From Acidobacteriota bacterium (lineage in GTDB: Bacteria; Acidobacteriota; Terriglobia; Versatilivoradales; Versatilivoraceae), in contig JAPPFQ010000147.1 of NCBI GenBank assembly GCA_028875135.1, positions 1-7,860 on the forward strand: a DNA stretch of 7,860 nt. Direction: 5' to 3'. Shown here one piece after another: positions 1-5,783 of this stretch. The notes beneath the pieces were generated by a model that worked only from the letters and a program-made list of their open reading frames with translations, searched no databases and was not told where the DNA came from. The translations under genes and the position numbers were made by a program. Within the stretch, counting starts at the first letter, position 1. Each line of letters begins with the position of its first letter.

Positions 1-82
1 AAATGGCTCGCCCCGGGCGCGCCCCCGTTAAAAAATACAAAAAAATACCCCCTTCCCCCCTTGCTTTTTTGGGGTTTCGCCG

Positions 83-174
83 AGAGCTGCGAATGCTGCG
101 GTTGACTTGGGTAGGCAAGGAAACGCTTACTAGAGGCCATCCTTATAGAGCTGCGTAGCTGCGGATTAGGGTAG
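83..174 (+). repeat. Two imperfect copies of a paired GCTGCG repeat
   Basis: Copy 1 (83-114) and copy 2 (147-174) both begin AGAGCTGCG and both end GGGTAG. Each contains two direct GCTGCG hexamers: 86-91 and 95-100 in copy 1, 150-155 and 158-163 in copy 2. The copies lie 64 bases apart. A weaker third relative at 218-238 shares 15 of 21 positions with copy 2 and ends in the same GATTAG. Paired direct hexamers upstream of an operon can be regulator sites, but no known regulator is recognised. Confidence 0.45.
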
Positions 175-194
175 CCCCGGGCGGCAGCCTGGGG
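175..194 (+). other. Strong GC-rich hairpin in the leader
   Basis: Bases 175-182 (CCCCGGGC) pair with 187-194 (GCCTGGGG). This gives an 8-base-pair stem with one G-U pair and a GGCA tetraloop, and G174-T195 could add a wobble pair. It starts directly after repeat copy 2. The bases that follow (TCGTATGGGTTT) are not a proper U-tract, so it is not a clear Rho-independent terminator. It could end a gene lying left of the window or be a structured leader element. Confidence 0.4.
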
Positions 195-286
195 TCGTAT
201 GGGTTTCGCGCCAACCCAGCCGCGTATGCGGCGATTAGAAAGCACCCCTCACGGAAAGCAATACCTCCACAAAAAAGTAGGGGCCA

Positions 287-305
287 CCCTGCCCCCCCCC
301 CACCC
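287..305 (-). other. Potential G-quadruplex on the minus strand (C10 tract)
   Basis: The plus strand reads CCC, TG, C10, A, CCC. The minus strand therefore has G3, G10 and G3 runs separated by one and two bases, which satisfies the usual pattern of four G-triplets with short loops. This is the template strand for the LPS operon, about 135-150 bases before waaA and just before the candidate promoter. Whether it folds in the cell is unknown. A ten-base homopolymer is also a common site of length variation or sequencing error. Confidence 0.4.
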
Positions 306-309
306 GTTC

Positions 310-339
310 TTGACCTTGGCGGCCGCGAGACCTCACAAT
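310..339 (+). promoter_or_regulatory. Candidate sigma70-type promoter for the waaA operon
   Basis: TTGACC at 310-315 matches the -35 consensus at five of six positions. CACAAT at 334-339 matches the -10 at four of six, with an 18-base spacer. It is the best pair I find in the leader and would give a transcript of roughly 90 untranslated bases before waaA. In GC-rich DNA such a match can occur by chance. A second -35-like TTGACT at 102-107 has no good -10 partner. Confidence 0.25.
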
Positions 340-349
340 CGGACCGAGA

Positions 350-360
350 GGTTGCCAACC
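350..360. promoter_or_regulatory. Small palindrome just downstream of the candidate promoter
   Basis: GGTTG (350-354) and CAACC (356-360) are perfect inverted arms around one base. The element begins 11 bases after the candidate -10 box, where an operator or a start-site-proximal hairpin would lie. Arms of five bases are short, and this could be chance. Confidence 0.15.
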
Positions 361-428
361 ATATACCCTCTCTCTCATCCTGTATCCGGCGACCCTTCGA
401 GAAGTACGGAATCCAGGTCGACGGCAGA

Positions 429-443
429 ATGGGCAGGCATTGA
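429..443 (+). promoter_or_regulatory. Possible four-codon leader ORF overlapping the waaA start
   Basis: ATG at 429 reads Met-Gly-Arg-His and stops at TGA 441-443. That stop overlaps the TTG start of waaA (440-442) as TTGA, the same 4-base geometry seen at the other tightly coupled junctions of this cluster. Because waaA itself has a rare TTG start and no convincing ribosome binding site, a mini-ORF could deliver ribosomes to it by termination-reinitiation. No strong Shine-Dalgarno precedes the ATG (an AGG lies at 415-417, rather far), so this remains a suggestion. Confidence 0.15.
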
Positions 444-1744
444 TTCGGAGACTCTACAGCCTGGGCTTCACGCTGGCGTTCCTTCTGGCGCTGCCCTGGT
501 TTCTGTTGCAGGCCCTCCGCCATCGCAAGTATCTCTCCAGCTTGTCCGAACGCCTGGGGATCCTCGCCAGGGAGATCGGGACGGGCCCGGCGGGCGGCAT
601 ATGGGTCCATGCCGTATCGGTAGGGGAGGTGCTGTCGGCGCTGCCTCTGATCAAGCAGATCGAGCGGCGATGGCCCGGACGACCTATCTTTCTCTCCACC
701 ACCTCGCGCACCGGTCAGGAACTTGCCCGCAAGAATCGACAGGGGCTGGCGGGGGTTTTCTATTTTCCCCTGGACTGGAAATTCGCCGTGCGGCGAAGTC
801 TCGACCAGGTGAGACCCGGCCTGGTTCTGATTCTCGAAACCGAGATCTGGCCGAATTTCCTGCATGAATGCCGGCAGCGGGGAATCCCGGTCTGCCTGGC
901 CAACGGACGCATCTCCGACCGGTCCTTCAGAAAATATCGCCGCTTCCGCCGCTGGTTGTCGTGGGCGGTGAGTCTGTTCGACTGCTGCTGTATGCAGGAC
1001 CCGGTGGATCGGGAACGCATTGTCTATCTGGGAGCGCCCCCCGACAAGGTGGAGGTGTGCGGCAACCTGAAATACGAAATCGAGCCGCCCCGGCAGCTCC
1101 ATTCCAGGCTGGCCCGATTCCGCTCCCTGATGCAACTCTCCTCCACACCCTTTCTAGTGGTGGCCGGCAGCACCCGGAGCAACGAGGAGACGCCCGTTCT
1201 GCGCGCCTTCCGGTCGCTGCAGCGGGAGTGCCCCCAAGCCCGACTGCTGCTGGCTCCCAGGCACCCGGAGCGCTGTGCCGAAGTGGAGCAGTTGTTGACC
1301 TCCCGATCCTTTCGCTTCGTCAAGCGATCGGAACTGTCCGACATGGTAATACCCAATGACGGGAGCCCGCCCCCGGAAGTCATCCTGCTGGATACCCTGG
1401 GGGAACTGCCGGTGCTCTACGCCCTGGCCGACCTGGTTTTCGTGGGCGGGAGCCTGGTCCCATGGGGCGGACACAACCTGTTGGAGCCCGCCCTGTTCAA
1501 GAAGGCTGTGCTGTTCGGTCCGAACATGAACAATTTTCGTGAGATGGCCCGGCACTTTATGCAAGCCGAGGCCGGCATAATGGTTCAAAATGAAGTCGAG
1601 CTGGGTGAACGCTTCATTGAGCTCTTTCGGGACGGCGCCTCACGCCGGCGGCTGGGCGCCAACGGCTACGGGATCATCCAGGCCAATCAAGGGGCCGGAG
1701 CCAGGATCCTCGATCGGATCGCCGGTGTTCTGTCTGAGAAATGA
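440..1744 (+). CDS. waaA: 3-deoxy-D-manno-octulosonic acid (Kdo) transferase
   Basis: WaaA (KdtA), a GT30 enzyme on the inner face of the cytoplasmic membrane, moves Kdo from CMP-Kdo to lipid IVA. The 434 residues fit the family. A hydrophobic N-terminal anchor spans about 8-26. Then come HAVSVGEV (57-64, carrying the catalytic-type Glu63), ETEIWPN (133-139), ANGRISDRS (154-162), GNLKYE (208-213), APRHPER (272-278) and GGHNLLEPA (343-351), all family hallmarks. The SVGE motif reads HAVS rather than the more usual HAAS, and the usual AGSTHEGEE region reads AGSTRSNEE (242-250). The start is TTG with no clear Shine-Dalgarno. It is chosen because the protein then begins like other WaaA proteins (charged residues, LY, then the anchor). 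The frame is open further upstream but has no better start. The stop overlaps lpxK as ATGA. Whether it adds one, two or more Kdo residues cannot be read from sequence. Confidence 0.95.
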   Translation: MIRRLYSLGFTLAFLLALPWFLLQALRHRKYLSSLSERLGILAREIGTGPAGGIWVHAVSVGEVLSALPLIKQIERRWPGRPIFLSTTSRTGQELARKNRQGLAGVFYFPLDWKFAVRRSLDQVRPGLVLILETEIWPNFLHECRQRGIPVCLANGRISDRSFRKYRRFRRWLSWAVSLFDCCCMQDPVDRERIVYLGAPPDKVEVCGNLKYEIEPPRQLHSRLARFRSLMQLSSTPFLVVAGSTRSNEETPVLRAFRSLQRECPQARLLLAPRHPERCAEVEQLLTSRSFRFVKRSELSDMVIPNDGSPPPEVILLDTLGELPVLYALADLVFVGGSLVPWGGHNLLEPALFKKAVLFGPNMNNFREMARHFMQAEAGIMVQNEVELGERFIELFRDGASRRRLGANGYGIIQANQGAGARILDRIAGVLSEK

Positions 1745-2784
1745 TCATGCCATTGCGGCTTGTCTCCGCCGCCTATGAGCAGGTCGTCCGCCTCCGCAAC
1801 CGAGGTTACGACGCCGCCTGGTTCAGGACCCGACGCCTTGAGCGGCCGGTGATCAGCGTCGGCAACCTGACGCTGGGAGGCACCGGCAAGACACCCGCCG
1901 TCATCGCTCTGGGCAGAATGCTTCAGGGTGCCGGCTATTCCGTGTCGGTGTTGCTGCGAGGTTACAAGGGACGACACCGGGGCGGGCCGCTGCCGGTTTC
2001 CGACGGCCGCCGTGTCCGGACCGACTCCGGCCTCGCGGGCGACGAAGCCCTGGTCATCGCCAGAAATCTGCCCGGGGCCCTGGTCACCGTAGGCAAGGAC
2101 CGGGCCAGGGCCGGGCGCTGGATCGAGAGCCGGGGAGCGGCCGACCTGCATCTGTTGGACGACGGTTTCCAGCACCGGCGACTCCACCGCTGTCTGGACC
2201 TGGTGCTGGTGGACGTGACCAACCCCTTCGGAGGTGGGCGATTGGCCCCCTCGGGCCGGCTGAGGGAACCCCCGGAAGCTCTCCGCAGAGCCGACGCGGT
2301 CATTCTGACCCGCACCCGATCCGGACAGGACTACGACCCGCTGACCCGCCAACTCCGCCGCTTCAAGCCGGACCTGCCCTGCTTCCTCTCGACCCAGACC
2401 GTCGAGCCGGTGGCCCGCAGGACGGCCTTGGGAGAAACAGTGGAGGCACCCTTGGCAGGCTGCCGAGCCCTGGCCTTCGCGGGGCTTGCCAACCCGCACC
2501 AGTTCTTCGACTCCTTGAGGCGGCAGGGCGTGGAACTGGTCCGGACGCTTCCCTTCGGCGACCACCATCGCTACTCCGCCCGGGAGTTGAGCGCCATTGG
2601 CGAGCGCTGCCGGGAGTTGCGGGTGGACACGGCCATCACCACCGAAAAGGACGCCGAAAACCTGCCGGCGGCTTCCCTGCATCCGGCGGCCCTTCGGGTG
2701 CTGATCGCCCGGGTATCGTTCGAGATCGTGGGAGATGGCCTGCGGGAATTGTTGTTGCGCACCTTGAGCGAGGAGTCCAGGTGA
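1741..2784 (+). CDS. lpxK: Tetraacyldisaccharide 4'-kinase
   Basis: LpxK phosphorylates the 4' position of the lipid A disaccharide to give lipid IVA, the acceptor used by WaaA encoded just upstream. It acts at the inner leaflet of the cytoplasmic membrane. The 347 residues match the family. An amphipathic N-terminus precedes SVGNLTLGGTGKTP (39-52), which holds the Walker A loop. GDE (100-102) corresponds to the segment with the catalytic Asp, LLDDGFQH (138-145) is the Walker B-like signature, and GRLREP is at 172-177. AFAGLANPHQFF (245-256), FGDHH (272-276) and TTEKDA (300-305) complete the conserved C-terminal set. The start ATG overlaps the waaA stop by four bases (ATGA), suggesting translational coupling. 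A second ATG two codons later (1747) is possible. The stop in turn overlaps waaF as GTGA. No key residue appears to be missing. Confidence 0.95.
   Translation: MIMPLRLVSAAYEQVVRLRNRGYDAAWFRTRRLERPVISVGNLTLGGTGKTPAVIALGRMLQGAGYSVSVLLRGYKGRHRGGPLPVSDGRRVRTDSGLAGDEALVIARNLPGALVTVGKDRARAGRWIESRGAADLHLLDDGFQHRRLHRCLDLVLVDVTNPFGGGRLAPSGRLREPPEALRRADAVILTRTRSGQDYDPLTRQLRRFKPDLPCFLSTQTVEPVARRTALGETVEAPLAGCRALAFAGLANPHQFFDSLRRQGVELVRTLPFGDHHRYSARELSAIGERCRELRVDTAITTEKDAENLPAASLHPAALRVLIARVSFEIVGDGLRELLLRTLSEESR
2770..2775 (+). promoter_or_regulatory. Shine-Dalgarno that fixes the GTG start of waaF
   Basis: GAGGAG lies five bases before the GTG at 2781, inside the end of lpxK. It is among the clearest ribosome binding sites in the window. 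It supports the GTG start even though that start gives waaF about ten extra N-terminal residues. Confidence 0.6.
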
Positions 2785-3863
2785 AAACGCTGCTGGAAAG
2801 CGGCCGCATCCGACGGCTGCTGATTCGGGGAACCAACTGGGTGGGAGACTCGGTGATGGCCATCCCGGCGCTGCGAGAGATCCGGCGGCTCCTTCCCCGG
2901 GCTCACATCACCCTGCTGGTGCTGCCCTGGGTCAGCGATATCTACCGGGACAGTCCCTGGGTGGACGCCGTCTGGCTCTACGATCGCGAGGGCCGGCACG
3001 CGGGGCCGGCGGGGCGGCTCCGGTTGGTTCGAAAGCTCTCCCGAGGCGGCTTCGAGGCCGCCCTGCTCCTGCAGAACGCCTTCGAGGCCGCCCTGTTGAC
3101 CCGGCTGGCCGGCATTCCCCTCAGAGCGGGCTACCGCAGGGATGCACGGGGTTGGCTCCTGACCCATGCCGTTTCGGTCGATCCCAGACTGAAGGCGCGA
3201 CACCAGACCTGGTACTACCTCGACCTGGTGCAACGGCTGGCGGGCCGCGAGAGGTCCCTGGACGACCCCTCGCCGGCCCCTGACAAGACCAGGCCGGAGC
3301 TGCCTCTGCGACCGGAGGACCACACCCTTGCCAGGCAGCGACTGGAAAAGGAGGGCCTTCGCTTTCAAGGCAAGGTGGTCGGAGTCCACCCGGGCGCCGC
3401 CTTCGGTTCGGCCAAGCGCTGGATGGGAGACCGTTACGCCCGGGTTCTGGACCGGCTGATCCGAACCCAGGGAGTCGAAGCGATCCTGTTCGGCTCCCGG
3501 CAGGAGCGACCCATCGCGGAGTCCATTTGCGGACACATGGCCTCGCGCCCGCTGGTTCTGTCGGGCAGGACAAGCCTGTCGGAGCTGATCGCCATGATTG
3601 CCTGCTGCGACCTCTTCATCACCAACGATTCGGGACCCATGCACCTGGCGGCCGCGCTGGGGATCCCCACCCTGGCGCTGTTCGGCTCCACCGATCAGGT
3701 CGCCACCGGGCCCCTCGGACCCGCCGCCGCGGTCCTGAACAAAAACGTTGAATGCAGTCCGTGCCTTCTGCGAGAATGTCCCATCGATCACCGCTGCATG
3801 ACCCGGATCACGGTTGAGGAAGTCTTTCAGGAGGCAGTGCGGATGCTCCGGGCAGGTGGCTGA
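2781..3863 (+). CDS. waaF: LPS heptosyltransferase II (GT9 family)
   Basis: WaaF transfers the second heptose from ADP-heptose onto the inner core at the cytoplasmic face of the inner membrane. The 360 residues have the two-Rossmann GT-B plan. GTNWVGDSVMAIPAL (17-31) is the acceptor-side loop with the catalytic-type Asp23. HPGAAFGSAKRW (203-214) and TNDSGPMHLAAALG (281-294) bind ADP-heptose, followed by FGSTD (301-305). Near the C-terminus a four-cysteine cluster (C325, C328, C333, C339) sits in the CSPCLLRECP region typical of WaaF-like proteins. Two details differ from the common pattern: KRWM instead of KRWP, and STDQ instead of STDP. The GTG start overlaps the lpxK stop (GTGA) and has a GAGGAG site. 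Compared with E. coli WaaF there is a short N-terminal extension of about ten residues before the first strand. A paralogous heptosyltransferase lies at the right of the window. The assignment as II rather than another GT9 role rests on the GTNWVGD and AFGSAKRW motifs. Confidence 0.9.
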   Translation: MKTLLESGRIRRLLIRGTNWVGDSVMAIPALREIRRLLPRAHITLLVLPWVSDIYRDSPWVDAVWLYDREGRHAGPAGRLRLVRKLSRGGFEAALLLQNAFEAALLTRLAGIPLRAGYRRDARGWLLTHAVSVDPRLKARHQTWYYLDLVQRLAGRERSLDDPSPAPDKTRPELPLRPEDHTLARQRLEKEGLRFQGKVVGVHPGAAFGSAKRWMGDRYARVLDRLIRTQGVEAILFGSRQERPIAESICGHMASRPLVLSGRTSLSELIAMIACCDLFITNDSGPMHLAAALGIPTLALFGSTDQVATGPLGPAAAVLNKNVECSPCLLRECPIDHRCMTRITVEEVFQEAVRMLRAGG

Positions 3864-4021
3864 GGGACGCCGTTGCCTGGAGGAAGGGTCGTTTCACTCA
3901 ACCTCGGGGCCAGGCCAGGCCCTCCCGCGGGCCTGCGGGAGCGGCAACCCCGCCAAGGATTTCCCCGCGAGGCGAGGCTGCTCTTCGCTTCAATTACCCC
4001 GCTCCAGCTCAACTCACACCC
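3864..4021. other. 158-base gap between waaF and gmhB
   Basis: No gene is seen in this gap. Apart from the hairpin at 3922-3941 I find no clear promoter: an AATTAC-like box near 3992 has no -35 partner. No Shine-Dalgarno precedes the gmhB ATG. The gap breaks the run of overlapping genes and separates the lipid A/Kdo/WaaF block from the heptose-activation block. Confidence 0.5.
3922..3941 (+). other. Perfect 7-base-pair hairpin after waaF
   Basis: CTCCCGC (3922-3928) pairs perfectly with GCGGGAG (3935-3941) around a six-base loop (GGGCCT), 59 bases after the waaF stop. The next bases (CGGCAACCCCGCC) contain no U-tract, so it is not a canonical Rho-independent terminator. It may slow polymerase, protect an mRNA 3' end, or be chance in GC-rich DNA. 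Confidence 0.35.
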
Positions 4022-4594
4022 ATGGCTGAAATCGCGGCCTTCATCGATCGGGACGGCACCATCAGTGAAGAGGTCGGGTACGTGAACCATCTCTCCCGCT
4101 TTCAGGTCTACTCCTGGACCGCCGAGGCCATTCGAAGCTTCAACCGGCGAGGGCTGAAAACCATCGTGGTGACCAACCAGGCAGGTGTGGCCCGCGGCTA
4201 CTTCAGCGAGGACCTGGTCCTCCAGGTTCACTCCAAGCTTCACCGGGAAATGGAGCGTGCCGGAGCCTACTTCGATGCCGTCTACTACTGTCCCCATCAT
4301 CCCTCAGCCGGTAAGCCCCCCTATCGCCAAGTTTGCAACTGCCGCAAACCCAAGCCGGGCATGTTGTGGCGCGCGGTCGAGGAATTCGGCGTAGACGTCG
4401 GCAAATCCTTCGTGATCGGCGATCGCTACGGCGATATCGAGCTGGCCCACAACGCCGGCGCCCGCTCCGTATTTGTTCTTTCGGGATACGGCCGAGGGGC
4501 CTACGAACACCAGAGGAGCCAGTGGAAAGTCCAGCCGGAGTGGGTGGCGGAGAACCTGCTGGAGGCCAGCCGGATGGTGCTGGAGGCGGTATGA
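4022..4594 (+). CDS. gmhB: D-glycero-D-manno-heptose 1,7-bisphosphate 7-phosphatase
   Basis: GmhB removes the 7-phosphate from heptose 1,7-bisphosphate in the cytoplasm, between the kinase and adenylyltransferase steps of ADP-heptose synthesis. It is a compact HAD-superfamily (class IIIA, HisB-like) protein. Its 190 residues are nearly the E. coli length. FIDRDGTI (7-14) carries the nucleophile Asp9 and acid Asp11. TNQAGVARG (51-59) is motif II. The zinc-binding insert has C90, H92, C105 and C107 in the CPHHP and CNCRKPKPG segments. IGDRYGDIELAHNAGA (132-147) is the C-terminal motif with Asp134 and Asp138. All expected catalytic and metal ligands are present. The start ATG lacks an obvious Shine-Dalgarno, but the motif at residue 7 leaves no room for another start. 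The end overlaps rfaE1 by ATGA. The anomer preference (alpha or beta bisphosphate) is not visible; the RfaE1/RfaE2 neighbours point to the beta pathway. Confidence 0.93.
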   Translation: MAEIAAFIDRDGTISEEVGYVNHLSRFQVYSWTAEAIRSFNRRGLKTIVVTNQAGVARGYFSEDLVLQVHSKLHREMERAGAYFDAVYYCPHHPSAGKPPYRQVCNCRKPKPGMLWRAVEEFGVDVGKSFVIGDRYGDIELAHNAGARSVFVLSGYGRGAYEHQRSQWKVQPEWVAENLLEASRMVLEAV

Positions 4595-5613
4595 CTGCCC
4601 CTGACGCCCGCCGCTACGCCGAGATCATCGACAGCTTTCCCGGCTGCACCATCGTCGTCTACGGCGACCTGGTGGCGGACGAGTTCGTGTTCGGAGAGTT
4701 CTCCCGAATTTCTCGCGAGGCTCCGGTGCTCATCCTCAAGCACAGGGAATCGCGCATTCTTCCCGGGGGCGCCGCCAACGCCATCAACAATCTGATCGCG
4801 CTGGAAGCCCATCCCGTCACAGTTGGAATCCTGGGCCGGGACGCCGCCGGAGAGGAGCTCCACCGGCAACTCCAGGACACACAACTCTCCATTCCCACGA
4901 TTGAAAGAAACAGGGACTACCGGACTCCCGTCAAGACCCGCTTCGTGGCCGGCTCGGCCCACTCCACCCGGCACCAGGTCCTGCGGCTGGATCGCGAGAG
5001 CCGCTTTCGACACACCCGGGAGACCGAGCAGGCGGTCTGGAGGCGCCTGGCGCCCCTGTTGGGTTTGTGCCAGGGTCTCATCATCTCCGACTACGGCATG
5101 GGCTACGTGAGCCCCGCGCTGGTAGCCCGCCTGGCCGGGATGCGAGAGGAGTTCCCCATCACGGTGGATTCCAGGCACCAACTGCTGCAGTTTCCGGGGC
5201 TGACCGCCTCCACCCCCAATGAGCCCGAGGTGGAGGCCCTGCTGGGGTACGAGATCGGGAACGACAAGGCCCGGCTGGAAAAAGCGGGCAAGCGACTGTT
5301 GAGAAAGTTGAAATCGGAGGCGGTTCTCATCACCCGAGGCCGGGACGGCATGGAGCTTTTCACTCCCCATAAGCCCTCGCTTTCCATTCCCATTTTCGGA
5401 AGCGACCAGGTTGCCGACGTCACCGGCGCCGGAGATACCGTCATTGCCGTCTTCACCCTGGCCCTGGCCGTGGGAGCCAGCTTCGAGGAGGCGGCCAAGC
5501 TCTCCAACTACGCCGGCGGACTGGTGGTGATGAAGCACGGCACCGCCACGGTGAGCCGCCAGGAACTCAAGGAGGCGGTTGCCCGGGATGGAGCCCGGAG
5601 TTCTCATGGATAG
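4591..5613 (+). CDS. rfaE1: D-glycero-beta-D-manno-heptose-7-phosphate kinase (HldA / HldE domain I)
   Basis: This PfkB/ribokinase-fold kinase would phosphorylate heptose 7-phosphate at C1 to form the 1,7-bisphosphate that GmhB next dephosphorylates. In the 340 residues, GDLVADEFVFG (25-35) and RISREAPV (39-46) are RfaE1 signatures. PGGAANAINN (58-67) is PfkB signature 1, STPNEPEVE (207-215) is typical of the family, and DVTGAGDT (276-283) holds the catalytic base Asp282. It is a stand-alone kinase: the adenylyltransferase half of bifunctional HldE is a separate downstream gene. In the SDYGMGYVSP region (166-175) Met170 replaces the Lys usual in proteobacterial HldE, and the 121-131 segment (GSAHSTRHQVL) also differs. 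It may therefore belong to a divergent branch with slightly different specificity. The start at 4591 is favoured over a longer open frame upstream because it overlaps the gmhB stop (ATGA), has GGAGG at 4582-4586, and leaves a normal N-terminus. Confidence 0.88.
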   Translation: MTAPDARRYAEIIDSFPGCTIVVYGDLVADEFVFGEFSRISREAPVLILKHRESRILPGGAANAINNLIALEAHPVTVGILGRDAAGEELHRQLQDTQLSIPTIERNRDYRTPVKTRFVAGSAHSTRHQVLRLDRESRFRHTRETEQAVWRRLAPLLGLCQGLIISDYGMGYVSPALVARLAGMREEFPITVDSRHQLLQFPGLTASTPNEPEVEALLGYEIGNDKARLEKAGKRLLRKLKSEAVLITRGRDGMELFTPHKPSLSIPIFGSDQVADVTGAGDTVIAVFTLALAVGASFEEAAKLSNYAGGLVVMKHGTATVSRQELKEAVARDGARSSHG

Positions 5614-5620
5614 CCGTGCC

Positions 5621-5634
5621 CGCGGCGTGCCGCG
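5621..5634 (+). other. Short GC hairpin after rfaE1
   Basis: CGCGG (5621-5625) pairs with CCGCG (5630-5634) around a CGTG loop, seven bases after the rfaE1 stop codon. No U-tract follows, so a canonical terminator is not supported. The stem is short enough to be chance. Confidence 0.25.
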
Positions 5635-5640
5635 CGGACC

Positions 5641-5722
5641 GTGAACAGTGAAACAAAAATGCTTCAGACAGGCGTAATGTGTCGGTCAGGTAACTCTTCA
5701 CTCTCCACTCTCCACTCTCCAC
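5641..5722. repeat. Inverted pair of heptanucleotide repeat arrays (GTGRANA type)
   Basis: On the plus strand, GTGAACA and GTGAAAC stand back to back at 5641-5654. On the minus strand, 5695-5722 reads as four heptads: three perfect GTGGAGA and one GTGAAGA (TCTTCAC then three TCTCCAC on the plus strand). A partial further unit follows on the right. The two arrays face each other across 40 bases (5655-5694). AGTGAA (5647-5652) can pair exactly with TTCACT (5697-5702), giving a weak stem. The pattern resembles short tandemly repeated heptamers known from intergenic DNA of some bacteria. Its function is unknown, and the copy number elsewhere in this genome cannot be seen. Confidence 0.6.
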
Positions 5723-5767
5723 TTCTCTCTCGGCCGCGCCGCCGTCTCATACCACGCGCCCGGTCCT

Positions 5768-5773
5768 AAGGAG
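5768..5773 (+). promoter_or_regulatory. Shine-Dalgarno for the GTG start of rfaE2
   Basis: AAGGAG lies ten bases before the GTG at 5784, slightly longer than the usual spacing but the only good site here. It supports independent translation of rfaE2 after the 170-base gap. Confidence 0.5.
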
Positions 5774-5783
5774 CGAAACACGG

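Larger units (their letters stand above)
1..439. other. Non-coding leader region upstream of the LPS cluster
   Basis: I find no convincing gene in this stretch. The open frames here on either strand have compositionally odd translations and match no family I know. The base texture differs from the rest of the window: A-runs at 30-45, C-runs at 48-52 and 55-60, a T6 at 65-70 and a C10 at 292-301. It also holds a perfect palindrome (GGGCGCGCCC, 15-24). Repeats, a hairpin and a candidate promoter inside it are listed separately. It may be a real intergenic leader or partly a low-quality assembly edge. Confidence 0.6.
5614..5783. other. 170-base gap between rfaE1 and rfaE2
   Basis: No gene is seen in this gap. 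It contains a short hairpin just after the rfaE1 stop, two arrays of a heptanucleotide repeat in opposite orientation (5641-5654 and 5695-5722) with about 40 bases between them, and the ribosome binding site for rfaE2. I find no acceptable promoter. Base composition in the middle part (around 5640-5730) is clearly less GC-rich than the flanking genes. Confidence 0.5.

Noticed and set aside
15..75. A Rho-independent terminator from the A/T-runs and C-runs at the left edge
   Set aside because: On the plus strand no stem precedes the T6. On the minus strand only a 4-base-pair stem with a long loop could form before the T-runs, and no gene would use it.
1..439. A tRNA, rRNA or known riboswitch in the leader
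   Set aside because: No tRNA T-loop (GGTTCGAATCC-like) or acceptor pairing is seen, no rRNA sequence is recognised, and the hairpins do not fit a riboswitch class I know.
143..1135. A 330-residue open frame on the minus strand
   Set aside because: It lies opposite waaA. Its translation is rich in Pro, Gly, Arg and Gln with no recognisable domain, as expected for a shadow frame in GC-rich DNA, while the plus-strand WaaA motifs are clear.
3814..4085. Small open frames across the waaF-gmhB gap
   Set aside because: They overlap the ends of waaF and gmhB, show no family motifs or ribosome binding sites, and look like random GC-rich frames.
4333..4590. A longer N-terminus for rfaE1, open in frame from 4333
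   Set aside because: It would lie inside gmhB in another frame and adds arginine-rich, non-homologous sequence. The ATG at 4591 has a GGAGG site and the ATGA overlap.
5699..5722. A CRISPR array from the CACTCTC tandem units
   Set aside because: The units are seven bases long and contiguous with no spacers, which is a simple tandem repeat.
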